Assembly: GCF_964275005.1 (NCBI RefSeq)
Contig: NC_092705.1
Coordinates: 6,312,641 to 6,376,640 of the forward strand
Direction of reading: 5' to 3'
From: Diadema setosum
Lineage: Eukaryota; Echinodermata; Echinoidea; Diadematoida; Diadematidae
DNA length: 64,000 nt
The translations under genes and the position numbers were made by a program. This document shows positions 44,359 to 56,988 of the stretch, in pieces (the stretch's first letter is position 1; each line of letters starts with the position of its first letter). The notes beneath the pieces are model-generated. The model ran no database searches. It saw only the letters and a list, made by a program, of their open reading frames with translations, and was not told the origin of the DNA.

Positions 44359-45270
44359 ATATTGTCTAAATGAAAGATTTAGTTTGTTTACCAGACCTTA
44401 TGAAATACTTGCAATTAGTATCAAAACATCAAAATTATGATACGAATGACACAGCATAGAACAAGAGAAGTGTGCACATTATTTTCTGGGGACTAGATGA
44501 GTTACTTTACGATTAAAGTAAAGTGAAGAAACATCCACAATGATTAGCTTTTCAAGAGAAACCGGTATATGTGCTGTGGTTAGTGAAGATGAATTTAATG
44601 TTACAGAATCCACTCCATTTTAAATGGAGCTGTTCACATTGATTTCCTTTGAGGCTTGTTATGTGAGTAGATGAATACAAGAGTTCAGCGTCGGGTTATA
44701 CTTATCACCTGAATGTTTCTCTATTTCCTTTTCCTTTTTGAGTGGGGAAACTGCAATCTGCCGTAAAGGGACCTCGGTGGCGTTGGAGCAAAGACACATA
44801 GGAGCTACTTACATTTCAGGATTTGAATAACACAGGCTTTAACTCACTTGAATACCAATATACTGTGCATTCACTTCGCAACTTACAGACACCTTCACGT
44901 GTTCACCCATAATAACCTACATCAAACAGCTTTTTAAGACGGTCCTTATACAATGTACTCGAATCTGCATGAATACAATGCCCGCTCTTCTTTTCTTCCC
45001 GATTCCAACTCTTATCTCTCTTCAAGATTACTTGACGTAACCTCAAACAATTAGTTGTTTACCTCAAAGTTCATGAAGGTTTCCCGGTCAATCTTCTCGG
45101 GGAGCTGGAGAGGGCTGTGACCGAGTGAAACGAACATTAAACTTCAACGTGAATAAATCCCTCAGTGAATTGAACTTACATAGATTTAGAACGAGAGCAA
45201 TCGCTGGAGGAGTCCTCACGATGTTGGAACGGAATACTAAAAGATAAAAGCGAGCTTAGCAGTGTGGCGG
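44359..45270. other. Intergenic, no gene recognised
   Basis: AT-rich. No exon or repeat that I can support. Confidence 0.55.
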
Positions 45271-45620
45271 CCAGGCCTCCCCATCCACTGTCCGAACTTC
45301 GTTTGTGATTGAGTGTGGTTGAAGAGATGACATCAGTGGGTCGGTGATGTCTGCATAAGCTGCACAGTCGACGAGATCAATAACCTGTCTCTATTTGAAA
45401 AGGGGCCCCTGTGAACACACGAAACATTATTTGCTCAGCATTCAGACAGCGTTCGCTCCGCGTAGAGATTTGTACGGGTGCTGCTTTTACAATGCGTGCC
45501 GATGCTGTTGGTGTTGCGCATGCTCACTTCTGCCAAAGTGTGTGAAGTTATATTATAAAGAGCATTGTAGGTGCAATTATTTGTGTGTTCGTCCTCCACG
45601 AACTCCTTAAACACGGACAA
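45271..45620. promoter_or_regulatory. GC-richer block, possible promoter (weak)
   Basis: A locally GC- and CpG-richer block in AT-rich surroundings contains TTGCGCATGC (about 45516-45525), close to the palindromic NRF-1-type site. It lies 8 kb upstream of the transporter on the correct side for its promoter or 5' UTR exon, but nothing links them directly. Confidence 0.15.
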
Positions 45621-45729
45621 GTGGGTCACGTCAGCAACGGTTAAGATAGCCGGTGCAAATGTGACAAAAGTTTTTGGTTTAATTATCATCTTTCACTTTT
45701 TCATCATTTTACAATATGTACGGTGTGTG

Positions 45730-45779
45730 TGTATATGTGATTGTTCGTGTGTGTGTGTGTGTGTGTGTGCGTTGTGTGT

Positions 45780-45830
<51 letters not shown>

Positions 45831-45838
45831 TGTGTGTA
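45730..45838. repeat. (TG)n microsatellite
   Basis: About 110 bp of TG with a few interruptions. Valine/cysteine-rich frames through it are artefacts. Confidence 0.9.
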
Positions 45839-46756
45839 CTTAAGTGGGCAAAGAATACAAACAGTAGGAATCTACGTGCATACCAGTATTACAAGAACAA
45901 TAAGCACTTTTATATATGATTACATATACCTGCAGGCACATACCCATCATCAACCATCCCTTTATTCCGTGCTGAGAGAAGAATGAAAGAACGACTTTGC
46001 ACTGTTCCTTGGATTAAATGAAACCCAGACCCAAAGAGAAATGTGGATTGAGTGAAAGCAGCAACATTAGTAGAACATGCAGTGAAAGTTTGAGGAAAAT
46101 CGGACAATCGATGCAAAAGTTATGAATTTTCAAAGTTTTGGCGTTGGAACCGCTGGATAAGGAGACTACTAGAGGTTATGACGTATGTGTGGACAACAAT
46201 GTAATTATTAAGAAAATATAACGTGAATTCCACAAAAAATCATTTTTCATGAAAATTACACATTCCATCAAATTGATACTGACAGTTGGTAGCAAATATT
46301 CCCCCTGCTTTCTTTGCTCCTTCATTATGCTAGAAAAGGGAATTTTTGTGGAATTTTCTTTATATTTTCTTTATAGTGGTGTCCACACGTGACGTTGCGA
46401 CTGATGGGAGACAGTCCAGCATCAGTCGGGGCTTCACAGGGAGCTCACCGTCCAGCACGAAGCGAAGCGAGAAAAAGCAAGTCGTGCGACATGTGCGAGA
46501 CGAATTTTCGGCTCGTGGGGGCGCTGTATAGATTGACGATGACACACAGATTGAAAAAAGTGTGTTCACACATGGAGCTACGTTTGTAGCTCCATTGGTT
46601 CACATAAAGCTGTGCCAGTTTTCGCGTGCTTTTTCCCCTTTGAACTGCGGTTCGTACGAAGTTGGTATATTTGCGTTTCGCAGCTACAGCATGTCTTCTG
46701 TCGGCATTGCAGGACACAACAACAATTCTGCACTCGTTTGTTGGAGAGAATAATGT
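45839..46756. other. Intergenic, no gene recognised
   Basis: The segment 46380-46740 is more GC-rich than its surroundings but no frame has domain content. A hairpin CATGGAGCTAC...GTAGCTCCAT at about 46570-46595 has the same arms as the one at 3768-3793. Confidence 0.5.
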
Positions 46757-46870
46757 TCATTATGATGATGATGATACTAGTACATAATAGTGATAGTAGT
46801 AGTAGTAGTAGTAATCATGATAATAATAATAATGATAATAACAGTGATGATAATAATAATAATAACGGTG

Positions 46871-46938
<68 letters not shown>

Positions 46939-47045
46939 TATACTACTACTAATAATAATAATAATAGCAGAAAAAAATAATAATGATACCGGGTGCTTTT
47001 ATAGTGCATATCACTGCTATTGATTGCGTCTCTATGCGCTTCAAA
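46757..47045. repeat. Compound (GAT/TAG/AAT)n microsatellite plus interspersed block
   Basis: About 215 bp of trinucleotide units, followed by a block with GGTGCTTTTATAGTGC and ATGCGCTTCAAAG, resembling the sequence after the TAA array at the left edge of the window. Confidence 0.8.
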
Positions 47046-47905
47046 GATTAAAAAAAAAAAAATTAAAAATTCTACTAAAAAAAGAAAGAAATTAAAGAAA
47101 AAAAAGAACACTAACATCGTTGGTTCTATCATTATCAGCACACATTAGCAAACTTGACGTTAGCAGTTGATAGGAACTTCGGCAATTTCCAGAGTTAATC
47201 TGTGAATAAAATGGCAAAAAAAAAAACACCCCAAACAAACAAACAAACATACTAAACAAAGTTTTTCCGTAACACGACCCATATCTCAATTCGACGGGCA
47301 TCAGCACAATGAATTTAAGTACCGCTAATGTTAGAGAGGAAATCCCCCCCCCCCCAAAAAAAAAATGATAATAATAATAAATAGACTTCACTCAAAAGAA
47401 AGAGAAAAATATTCAAGATAAAAAAGGGGCAAAAATCGGATAAGAAATAAGGAAGACATAACACTTTTTTTTCTTCGGGAAATATTTCTTGACCAGTCCT
47501 TATGAATATTCAAATCAGCAAGATGACGATGTCATGCTCTCACAATTTCTTATTCATTTCATAGTATACAGAAATGAATGACAAAAATCTCATATTTCAG
47601 CTGTATAATATAAAACCCGTCTTAAAACCATCCAAAGAACAAAAAAGAACAAACACAATGTTAACTGATATATCTTGAAATGGGAACATGTTCTTACTTG
47701 TATTAGCTATCTGAATAAAAACATCTCCGAATTTCAAATATAACATATATGAAAAATTGTGAGGATATCATCAAATCAATCATTTGAATATTCCATGTAA
47801 GGACTGGTCAAGAAATGTTTTCCTAAAAAGTGTGAAATTTAAAAATGTCATTATATCTTCCTCATTTCTTATCCGGTTTTTGTCATTTTTGTATCATTCT
47901 GTAGG

Positions 47906-47937
<32 letters not shown>

Positions 47938-49437
47938 TGAAATTTGTCTAGTTTGTGGTGATTTCTTCTTTAAGAGTTGCAATGTTGGAGCAGTTGCTCT
48001 GGTCAATCTTTGTATCTCGTTTGCTGAATTGAAAATAGAAAGTATTAATTCACATGTCAGTAATGAATATAGTAACAGTACATGTTTGTTGTTTGTTTGT
48101 TATTGTCGGTTTGTTTGTTGTTGTTGTTTTTTAACATCTGCGACAAGTTGGAAAAGGTCTGCAATGACCTTTATCTGCACAATGGTCGCGCTCATATTGT
48201 AACTGTGAACAAGGGTATTTCTGGTATGAATATCTCATGTTCATGAAAGCAGTGTGGATTTCAGTTTCATGAACTGTTTGGGTGTATAGTGACTCCCGCA
48301 CCGTTCTTGGTGCTCCGAGAAGTTCAAACATCACTTACTGGCTCCAATACTTCTGCATCTGCCATAAAATCTTGGTACAATGTAATATATTTGCAGATGA
48401 ATGGAGTAATTTTGACAACTAATCGGGGATTGTATGGCCTCACACAAAAGAAATATTCCTTATAATTTCTGTCCATTATGCAAAACAAGATAATCATATC
48501 CCTCACCCAGTTACTTATAAAGTCAAAGTTATGGCCGAAAAAGGACATTTTGGCCAAATTTCGGGGACCTTCAACATTGACCTCTGACCTGTCTCCAATA
48601 TTATTGTCATTTCAGGTAATACAATGCTCACCAAATACCCATTTTCACTGGCCCTGTTTAGAGATAAGAAGATGAGGTAAACGTATAGGGGACAACCCAA
48701 AAGCACGAGATGTCTCCAACACAGGTCGGGCGGAGATTGATATACAAACAGACTTTGACAAGGCTAATAGGTATATTAAAACTTAGTCTTTTCATTGAAA
48801 TTTCACATTCCTGAAATAACCTAAGAAGTCTAAACTTAACGTGAATTTAGATCAAGTGTAAAATCACGCATGGCTTGTGAGGCTTAGGCAGGACCGTACC
48901 TATATACGCACACATAATACACCTATATACACCTATATACGCGCACAGCAAAGAAGCAATTTGGTTAAACAAATAACAAGAAATCAGAAACAAAAAGCTA
49001 TGGGTCTCTGTTCTTACCTTCTTTGGGAGATCCCTTCGATCACGTAATTGTGTGCTGATACGCCGTATATTTCGCGAGTTTTTATTTTTGCGAAAATATT
49101 ACTCTGATCCGGAGTAATTCTCCATTCATATCTCCAGTCAGCACTGTACTCCACTGTCGCGAATTTTAACCACTCGCAAAATTGTGGGGAAGTTCTACTT
49201 CGCGAAAAATTATATTCGCTTAATATGGTTTGAAGGGCCTACATGTATATTATCATAAATACACACAGTATATTCCAACCCCGCCGGTATGTATAGCATC
49301 GTGCGGATAAATGAGCGTTCAGCACGTATCGCAAGCTGTGGATGGGTATATTATTTGTCTATATACTTGTTTGTTTGTGCGTGCTATTGTTTGGTAATAC
49401 GGTAGACCGTTATAGTTCAAGGAGTTTTTATACTTTC
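47046..49437. other. Intergenic, no gene recognised
   Basis: Holds A-runs, a C-run (about 47346-47355), a TC array at about 47912-47938, and around 49065-49215 scattered TTCGCGA/TCGCGAA motifs that may be a worn MITE. No supported exon. Confidence 0.5.
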
Positions 49438-49607
49438 AGGGGCGCGGATCCAAAAATTCCGTAAAGGGGGCGCCTTTACAAAATTAAAGGGGTGAGGTGC
49501 ACGCATTCCTTTTTTCTTTTTATTTGTTCTGTTTAAACAAAACAAAAAAATACCCGGGGGAGTCCGGTGCGCTCCCTCTCCCCCCCCCCCCCCCCGATCC
49601 GCCACTG
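49438..49607. mobile_element. hAT-like MITE (170 bp)
   Basis: The ends CAGGGGCGCGGATCC and, inverted, CAGTGGCGGATC match the element at 16022-16183. A C-run lies just inside the right end. No exact 8 bp target duplication was found. Confidence 0.65.
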
Positions 49608-51076
49608 TGTTTGATAGCTTGATAATTTATGAACTCATTCACCCCATTGGGGTACGTGAGTTCAAAATAAAAATAAAAATACAAAATATGAAAACAACGT
49701 ATGTACAGAATGGAAACCCAATCAGCTTGACAAAATATAAACCAATTTTACGATATAAAAATTTGGTAACAGTAAACTTACAAGTATAGACGCGTAGTTG
49801 TGCATATCTATAAGTAAAAACACATACAATAACATGTAGGCCTACAGTATGGTATGTGCAGAAAGGTTACAGGCGCCGTTTGCAGTTTGTTCGAGCACTG
49901 AAACACGAACTCATAAATACAACAGTACATGAACAACGCCTAAAAGAATGCAACGATCAGCATGGTTGGTTGCTAATCAAGCGACATGCAGGTAATACAT
50001 TGTAGTACCATTCACGCACTGTCGCTCTCACCCTGCTCAACTTTGAGCAAAAAAAAAAAAAAAAAAAAAAAAAAAGGGGGGATATCGCACGGCTGACGTC
50101 ACTAATTAGAGATTGACTGTATAGCGAAGTAAACGTAAAATTGTGGTGTTGAAACCTTGTGGCACAATATCACAATAGCCTTCCTAACATTATGTTGCAT
50201 AATTTGAAGATTTAATTATCATGTCTGTTCTTCGTTTTCTGTTTCTCTTGCCTACGATCGTGTATCTAATATAGGTTTTGCCGGGAAAGTTCGTGGAATT
50301 GTCATTCATTTTCATTTTGTGTGCATTCAAATCCGTATGTTTGATGGGGTGATGTGACTTATTGGTCAAACGATTTCACGTTTAATGCTTTAAAATTCGT
50401 TTCAGGCACCCAAATTTGTAGCCACAAGTTCAAAGGTAAGCATTCAATTTCGCGTTTAGCATGGAATTCCAAGTTTGTACATTCAAAATACAGTTGTCTC
50501 GATAGGCACTTTTAGTTTAGTTTTTGATAAAAACGATTTTCTTAATTTCTTAATGCACGTATTCAATATCGTAATATGTACCTACATTTATAAATAAGCA
50601 AGAGTAATTATGTCCTGTTGATTACTGAACATGACTTTTATTTTTTATCTTAAATGTCATCATCATGATCAGCATTTTTTTTTTCAATTTGTTTTGAACA
50701 TCCAGATTTGTTTTCTTCTAGTAAACATGTTATGTAAACTACAATATAAAATCCTAAATTCGTCATGTCATCATAATGGCTTTCTTTATATCTAATTTAC
50801 ATTTAGTTATTTCAATAAGATCATCACAACATCGTCATTGTGTTTATAACGTTCCTTTCTTACATCTTTATTTTAATTACGATCATCATACAGATTTGTG
50901 GTCTTCATCAAAATTTACATACGTTTTATTTCCACCATCATGTATGATCCAGATGTAGACGTTATCAACATTCAATTTAAAACGCAGTACAAGTTATGTA
51001 CCTTTGAATTAACTTCGCACACTTTTAATCTGAATGCTCCTTTTATGACCTTGTTTGCAAATCCCAAATTTGATTA
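49608..51076. other. Intergenic, no gene recognised
   Basis: A 30 bp A-run lies at about 50049-50078. The stretch 50130-50225 (GTGGCACAATATCACAATAG) is a diverged relative of 63520-63600. Otherwise AT-rich. Confidence 0.5.
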
Positions 51077-51141
51077 CAGTGGATTCCCGTTATAACGAAG
51101 TCCTCTGGACAGGCAGTTTTCTTTCGTTCTATCGAAATTAC
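51077..51141. mobile_element. Fragment of the pogo-type MITE family
   Basis: CAGTGGATTCCCGTTATAAC and TTTTCTTTCGTTCTATCG match the left half of the element at 10053-10236. It is preceded by TA. Confidence 0.7.
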
Positions 51142-51369
51142 AATGTGTTTGTTGTTGAATACACTAATGCGGTTTTTAATTATTACTGTGGGGAATTAAA
51201 TTTATCTAAGATGTAAATTACTGACACCCGGGAAGACGACATGATACTCGTATCAAAATTTAGCTAAATGTCCAAAAATTCACGGTTGTTTGTGTACTTT
51301 ACTATGTTCGTACTGATTGAAATCGCCTCATAGTTATATGAGGCGATTACATACAAAGGAAGCAATACC

Positions 51370-51808
51370 AAACGTATCTTTTTATGTACAAATTGATCAA
51401 CGATATGGTGCCAGTGTATTTAAAAGAAATAGTTGTTTTTCGTAATGTCAATTTGCGAACTCGATATGCACTCTCTTGCCCACTAAAAATCAATACACCC
51501 CGCACGGAATATTATAAGAGATCTCTGCATTATCAAGGGTCAAATCTTTGGAACGACTTACCTCGTTTTATGCAAGTTTTGTCATCTTTTCCTGTATTTA
51601 AAAAACAGAGTAGAATTTTATCTCTCAAGTTTTAACCCTATTGTGATTTTTTACACGAAAAACAGAGTGCAATACATAATATGATTATTTCTGTAACACC
51701 GGGAACTGACATATCATCTCTTCTGTTGTTGTTGTTGTTGTTGTTATAGTTGTTTTTTTTTTTTAACTCGCGTTTTATATTCTCTCGGTTTCTTTCTTTC
51801 TTATTCAT
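51370..51808 (+). pseudogene. LINE ORF2 C-terminus and 3' UTR, part 1 (split by an insertion)
   Basis: The open frame 51384-51635 reads the C-terminal end of a CR1/L2-group ORF2 (TPRTEYYKRSLHYQGSNLWN, then DLPRFMQVL), a small fragment of the roughly 900-residue protein. Its 3' UTR continues to 51808, where the Gypsy-class element begins, and resumes at 58919 on the far side. Confidence 0.75.
51804..51808. repeat. Target site duplication, left copy
   Basis: TTCAT directly before the element end, matched by TTCAT at 58919-58923. A 5 bp duplication is normal for Gypsy-class integrases. Confidence 0.75.
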
Positions 51809-52455
51809 TGTCAGGGGGAACTTACTGCGCTACTCTACTCTAGTATAAACCACGTAAATAACACAGCGTGAAGATTTTTGTTTTGGATTCAAAATGCAAT
51901 AAACACAATTTTAATTCCGCTGCGGGTTCTATGTTTTCTGACAGATATCATCATAACGCAACACAACATAAATAAATTATCTGCTTATATACTTAAATCA
52001 AATATTCCACTGAATTCATCAGATTAAATCAACCTCATCAAACTCCCTGTTACAATTACACTCCCCTTGTATTACTGCCTACGGAGCTCCTGCAACTATC
52101 AACGGTCAGGAGTTATCTTGCCGAGTTCTGTGTCCTATGACGTCGCTGGAGGGCGCCCCCGTGCGTCTTGTAGATCGCTAGGGTGCAGCGTCGGTGCCGA
52201 CGTCGACCAGTCTGGCCCGGCCAGTGATGACAGCGTCTCTGCTGACGACCGTGACTGTGTCACCGAGCAGCGGCTGGTCCCGGACTCAGCTCGTGGTGGT
52301 GCGGCTGTCTCAGCTCGTAGCACAGCGGCTGCCTCAGCTCGTAGTGGTGCGGCGGTCTCAGCTCGTAGCACTGCGGCTGTCTCAGCTCGTAGTGGTGCGG
52401 CTGTCTCAGCTCGTAGCACTGCGGCTGTCTCAGCTCGTAGCAATATAAGGATGCG
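51809..52455 (-). repeat. Terminal repeat at the 3' end of the Gypsy-class element
   Basis: Aligns without gaps to 56989-57635 with 7 mismatches over 647 bp. It contains a 24 bp minisatellite (about 52286-52443, six units with CAGCTCGTAG cores, alternating between two unit types). Confidence 0.85.
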
Positions 52456-55400
52456 TCGGTGCGGAGGATGAATGGCTTGGCAACATCCGGGAGTTGGAGG
52501 ATGGGTGCGTTAGCCAGTGCGGCCTTCAAACTCCTGAACGCTTGTTCTTGTTCCTTCTCCCACTTTACCTTGTTTGGCTCTCCCTTCTTAGTGCGGTCTG
52601 TCAGTGGGACGGCAGTCGCCGAGAAGTTCGGCACGAACTTGCGGTAGTATCCTGCTAGCCCGATGAAGGACCGCAGCTGTTTCTTCGTCTCCGGGCGTGG
52701 GGCGCTCACAATGGAGTCGACCTTGTCGAGCGTGGGCCTCACGCAGCCCCTGCTTACTTGGTGGCCCAAGAACTCGATGGTGTTGAAGCCGACGAAGCAC
52801 TTGTTTGGCTTGGCTGTGAGGTTGGCATGTCTCAGACGATGCAGCACTTCTTCAAGCACGTCCAGGTGCTGTTCCCATGTGACGGTGTGGATCAGGATAT
52901 CGTCGATAAAATTATCGACGCACGGCACTCCACGAAGTATGCTCCTCATCAAGCGGCTAAACGACGCCGGGGCGTTGACGAGGCCGAATGGCATAGTCCG
53001 AAACTGATAGAGGCCATCTGGGGTGACGAACGCGGTCAGTGGCTTCGCTCTATCTGTTAGTGGCATCTGCCAATATCCTTTTGTCAGATCTATCTTCGAG
53101 AAGTACTGGTCGTTTGCTAACTTGGCAAATATCTCATCTTGGTCCGGTATTGGTTCGGCGTCCTTGACGGTGACGACATTAAGCTTCCGGAAATCGCAGC
53201 AGAATCGATTGGTCCCGTCTTTCTTGGACACTAAGACAATCGGCGATGCGTATGGCGACGTCGAAGGCTCGATGACCCCATAGTCGAGCATCTCTTTTAC
53301 CTCACGCTTCACGACTTCCCTTAGGGCGTGGGGCAGTGGATATGGCCGACTCTGGATTGGCCTCGGATCTGTCAGCTCGATGTCATGGTAGCCAGCGTTG
53401 GTAACCCCGGGGACATCTGTTAATGAATCAGAGTACTTGTTCAGTAATTGCTTTGCTTCTGATTTTTGTTTACTCGTGAGATCAGGGCTTACCTTCACGT
53501 CTTCAAAGGTTTGAGTTTGCTGTAGCGTTGGTACTTCCAGAAGCTTTGGTTTAGGTGGGTCCGTGTGCGTTTCGGCGTCATCGGTGTGGGGCTCGTCGTC
53601 ATCCTCTTCGACGACCGAGGCTGCGGCGACGTCGAACGGGGTGCCTGTATTTGCATTGCCCTGCTGGTCATCCTCTCTCCGCAGATATCGTTTCAGCAGG
53701 TTTGCATGGAAGGTTGTCACCCTCTGCCCAGTGTCGATGCGGTAATCCATCTTACCCACGACACCTACCACCCGGAACGGCCCCTTCCAGTGCATCAGTA
53801 ACTTGTTCTTATCGGTAGGGAGTAGTAACAACACCTCGTCTCCGACCTTGAACGATCGTGCCTTGGCTCTCCGGTTGTAGTTTTTGCGATATCCTTCGTG
53901 TGCCTTCATCAGCTCCTGGCTTGCTATTTCACATGTTTTCTCCAGCTTTTCTCGGAGGTCCATGACGTATTGGTACGCCGTCTTCGTCTCGGGCACCGTA
54001 TCCTCGTCTGTCCACAGTTCTTTCAAGATCATGAGGGGTCCTCGAACGTCTCTGCCGTATAACAGTTCGAAGGGTGCGAACCCCGTGCTGTCATGGGGCG
54101 TCTCTCTATAGGCGAACAGAAGGGAGTCGAGGTACCGATCCCATTCTCTGGGTTGTTCTTCACACATCTTTTTGAGCATAAGCTTTAATGTGCCGTTGAA
54201 TCGTTCCACTAGCCCGTTACACGCGGGGTGGTAGGGCGTGGTGGTGAGATGCGTGATAGACAACAATCGGCTTACTTCCTTCATGACACCTGACGTGAAT
54301 TGGGTCCCTCGATCTGTCAGCATTTCGCGCGGGAAGCCTACCCGAGAGAACATGCTGAGAAGAGCCTCCGCCACGGTTTGGGTATCGATGTTACGTAGTG
54401 CCATCGCTTCGGGGTACCTGGTGGCATAATCGACCAAAGTTAAGATATACCTATTCCCTCGTCCGGTGACCGGCGTGATTGGGCCGACTATGTCAACCGC
54501 GACGCGTCTGAATGGCTCGTCGATCAAGGGGGTCGTGCCGAGGGGCACCTTACTGACTTTTCCCTTGGGGAGTGAGCGCTGACATCCGTCACAAGACCGA
54601 CAGAATCGACGAGTGTCCGCATACATCCCCGGCCAGTAGAAATTTGCGCTGATTTTCTCCGAAGTCTTCTTCGTTGCCAGGTGTCCACCTAACAAGGACT
54701 CGTGAGCGAGGGACAAGACATGTCGTCGAAGTTTTTCCGGTACAATCAACTGCCATGTTGCATCCTTGCTGTCTGCATAACTGGATGAAAACTTCCGGTA
54801 CATCAACTTTCCCTTCATGACAAATTTAGTCTTATTGCCCTTTCGGCTCACCTTCTCTTCTCCTGACTCGATCTGTCTCCGAATGTTCCCGAGCGAGGCG
54901 TCCTTCTCCTGCTCTTGCCGGAATTGCTCCGCCGTTATCGCCTCTTTCTGACCAGGCACCCTCAGTTCCCTCAGTGGTTTGGTAACGTCACGACGTTTAC
55001 TCCGAGTCTCCACTGCTAGGGCTGTATCCTCGTCAGGCTCAGTTGGCGTCCATTCCCGGTCTGGCTGGCTTGGCTCTCTCACTCCTGGGACATTACCTAG
55101 TATCAAGTCATAAATCGGGTTAGTCACGCACAACACTTCCAATTTCCCTTCATAGTAGGGCGTATCCACGTGTACCTTAGCGACTTGGAATTCTCTCACC
55201 GTGCCATCAATCAGGACACACGTGCGCACCTCCTCTGTCAACTGCTGGTGTTCGATCAACTCGGCCTTGGCGACGGCTGTCGAGCATCCACTATCTCGCA
55301 GGACGGTCACCTTCTTGCCGTTTAGGAGTCCGCTAACTACTGGCATTGCCCGAACTGGCTTCGCTCCACAGGCGGCACTTACACTCGGTAGCATGGTATC

Positions 55401-56552
55401 CTTTCGCTGCTCTTTTTCGTGTACCTGTGTGGTGGGACTACATGAAAAGCAAGAGTCGATTAATAGACACCCTTTCTCACCCGTGCCTCGCCGGTTCTTG
55501 TCTCCCTCTCGACGGTTGTCAGCTACCACGTCCCTCTCTTCTTTTTCGTCCGTCGCGGCCGTCGCTCCAGAACTCTTCCCGTCTCGCGCCTGTGGATAGG
55601 ACGACTTGTCGACTCCCGCGGCCAGCTTCTCCGGCTTGTGGCGTTTCTGACAGTTCCTCGCGAAGTGTCGGGTGCTACCGCATAGAAAGCACCCGGGCTT
55701 GTCGCGCGGGGTCTCCTCCCTTGGCTTGGCGTCCGGCTTTGGGCGAGCGGTACCTGTATTGGGACGACTACTCTGATTCGGAGCAGGCCTGGTTTGTGGG
55801 CCCTTGTGACCTGCCGGTGAATACCATCCTGATCGAGATTCTACGAAGCGGTCGGCGATCTCGACCATTTCACTTAGGGCTGTCGGCCTACGTTCTCGAA
55901 TGAACAGTACCATTGGTTGCGAACAACTAGTAAGGAACTGCTCCATTAACATCAACTCTACTAACGCTTCATACTGAGGTTTTGCTCCCGCTAGTTCTAC
56001 CCATTTGTCTAAATAACTCCGCATTCGAACAACAAATTGACTGGCGGTTTCCCCATTGTCAGGCTTCGCCGCCCGTAGCTTCTTTCGGAATCCCTCACTT
56101 GTTAGAGAGTACCTATTAAGAAGCGCCTTCTTCACAACCCCATAATCCTGTGCTTCTACATCACTCAACCTTGCGTACGTTTCTAATGCTTTCCCCGTAA
56201 GTAAAGCACTGAGATTCGTGGCCCACGCCTCCTCCGGCCACCGCTGTGTGGTTGCGTATCTCTCAAATCTGTTAAGGTAGGCATCCATCTGATCTTTACT
56301 ATCATTAAACGTCGGTAGCTTCGGGGCCTGTACAACTGAACCATTACAACTATTGTTCCCATTATTTGAGTTTCCCTTAGCCTTCTCTAATTCCAACCTT
56401 AACTTAATTAATTCTCGCTCTTCTGCCCTCGCTTCCCTCTCTCTCGCCCGCTCTTCCTTAGCGTTCTCCCGTTCTCTGGTTATGAAGTCCTGCAGCTCAT
56501 CACCCTTAAACCCAAGAGACTCACCAATCTTCGCCAATCTCTCAAGCTCCAT
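52260..56552 (-). pseudogene. gag-pol frame of the Gypsy-class element (fossil)
   Basis: A single long minus-strand frame. It starts with a coiled, Glu/Arg-rich gag (about 55700-56552), then a CCHC knuckle (GCFLCGSTRHFARNC, about 55675), a protease with the DSG motif (about 55290), an integrase with its HHCC zinc region (about 54560-54700) and DDE-type core (LTDRGTQFTS, HPACNGLVERFNG), and a reverse transcriptase (about 52570-53400) with FIDDIL as the active-site motif. In the living family such a polyprotein is cut by its own protease inside the particle. The element as a whole is judged broken (about one break). Small plus-strand frames inside it are not genes. Confidence 0.85.
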
Positions 56553-56988
56553 CTCACTTAGTCTGCTGCGTCAATTCCCTCGGAGAATACACTCACTGAC
56601 TGCAGCTCGTTCACGGATAGGCAGACGAGGCGAGGACGAATCGATGGGGCAGGCAGCACTCTCCCAAACCGCAACGCGCTCTGACGGACCGCCCTGTGCT
56701 AAGGAAAAATACTCATACAGACAAACCGGTTACAGTCTACACTTGTCACTAACCCTTCACAACTACCCTACACAACTATCACAACACTCTTAATTACCTT
56801 CACAATTCTCTATTGCAACATGATTACCATACCAGAATATGCATGAATACAGTTTCACACTGATAACTGCACAATCCTACCCTTTTTTCTTTTGCCTACC
56901 TTCTAGCACTCTGCTTTATAATTTCACCTAGTTCCAATAATCATTCACTATTCCCCAAACATAAGGTCCCTTCGTGGTCGCCAGAAAT

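Noticed and set aside
45716-45986. Val/Cys-rich open frames
   Set aside because: Products of a TG microsatellite, without any coding signal.
46346-46753. Several overlapping frames in a GC-richer stretch
   Set aside because: Frames on both strands overlap without domains, splice sites or codon bias; no single one stands out.
52067-52471. Plus-strand Ala/Ser/Arg-rich frame, repeated at 57247-57642
   Set aside because: It lies in the terminal repeats of the Gypsy-class element and reflects the 24 bp minisatellite; the duplicate copy is explained by the element's end repeats.
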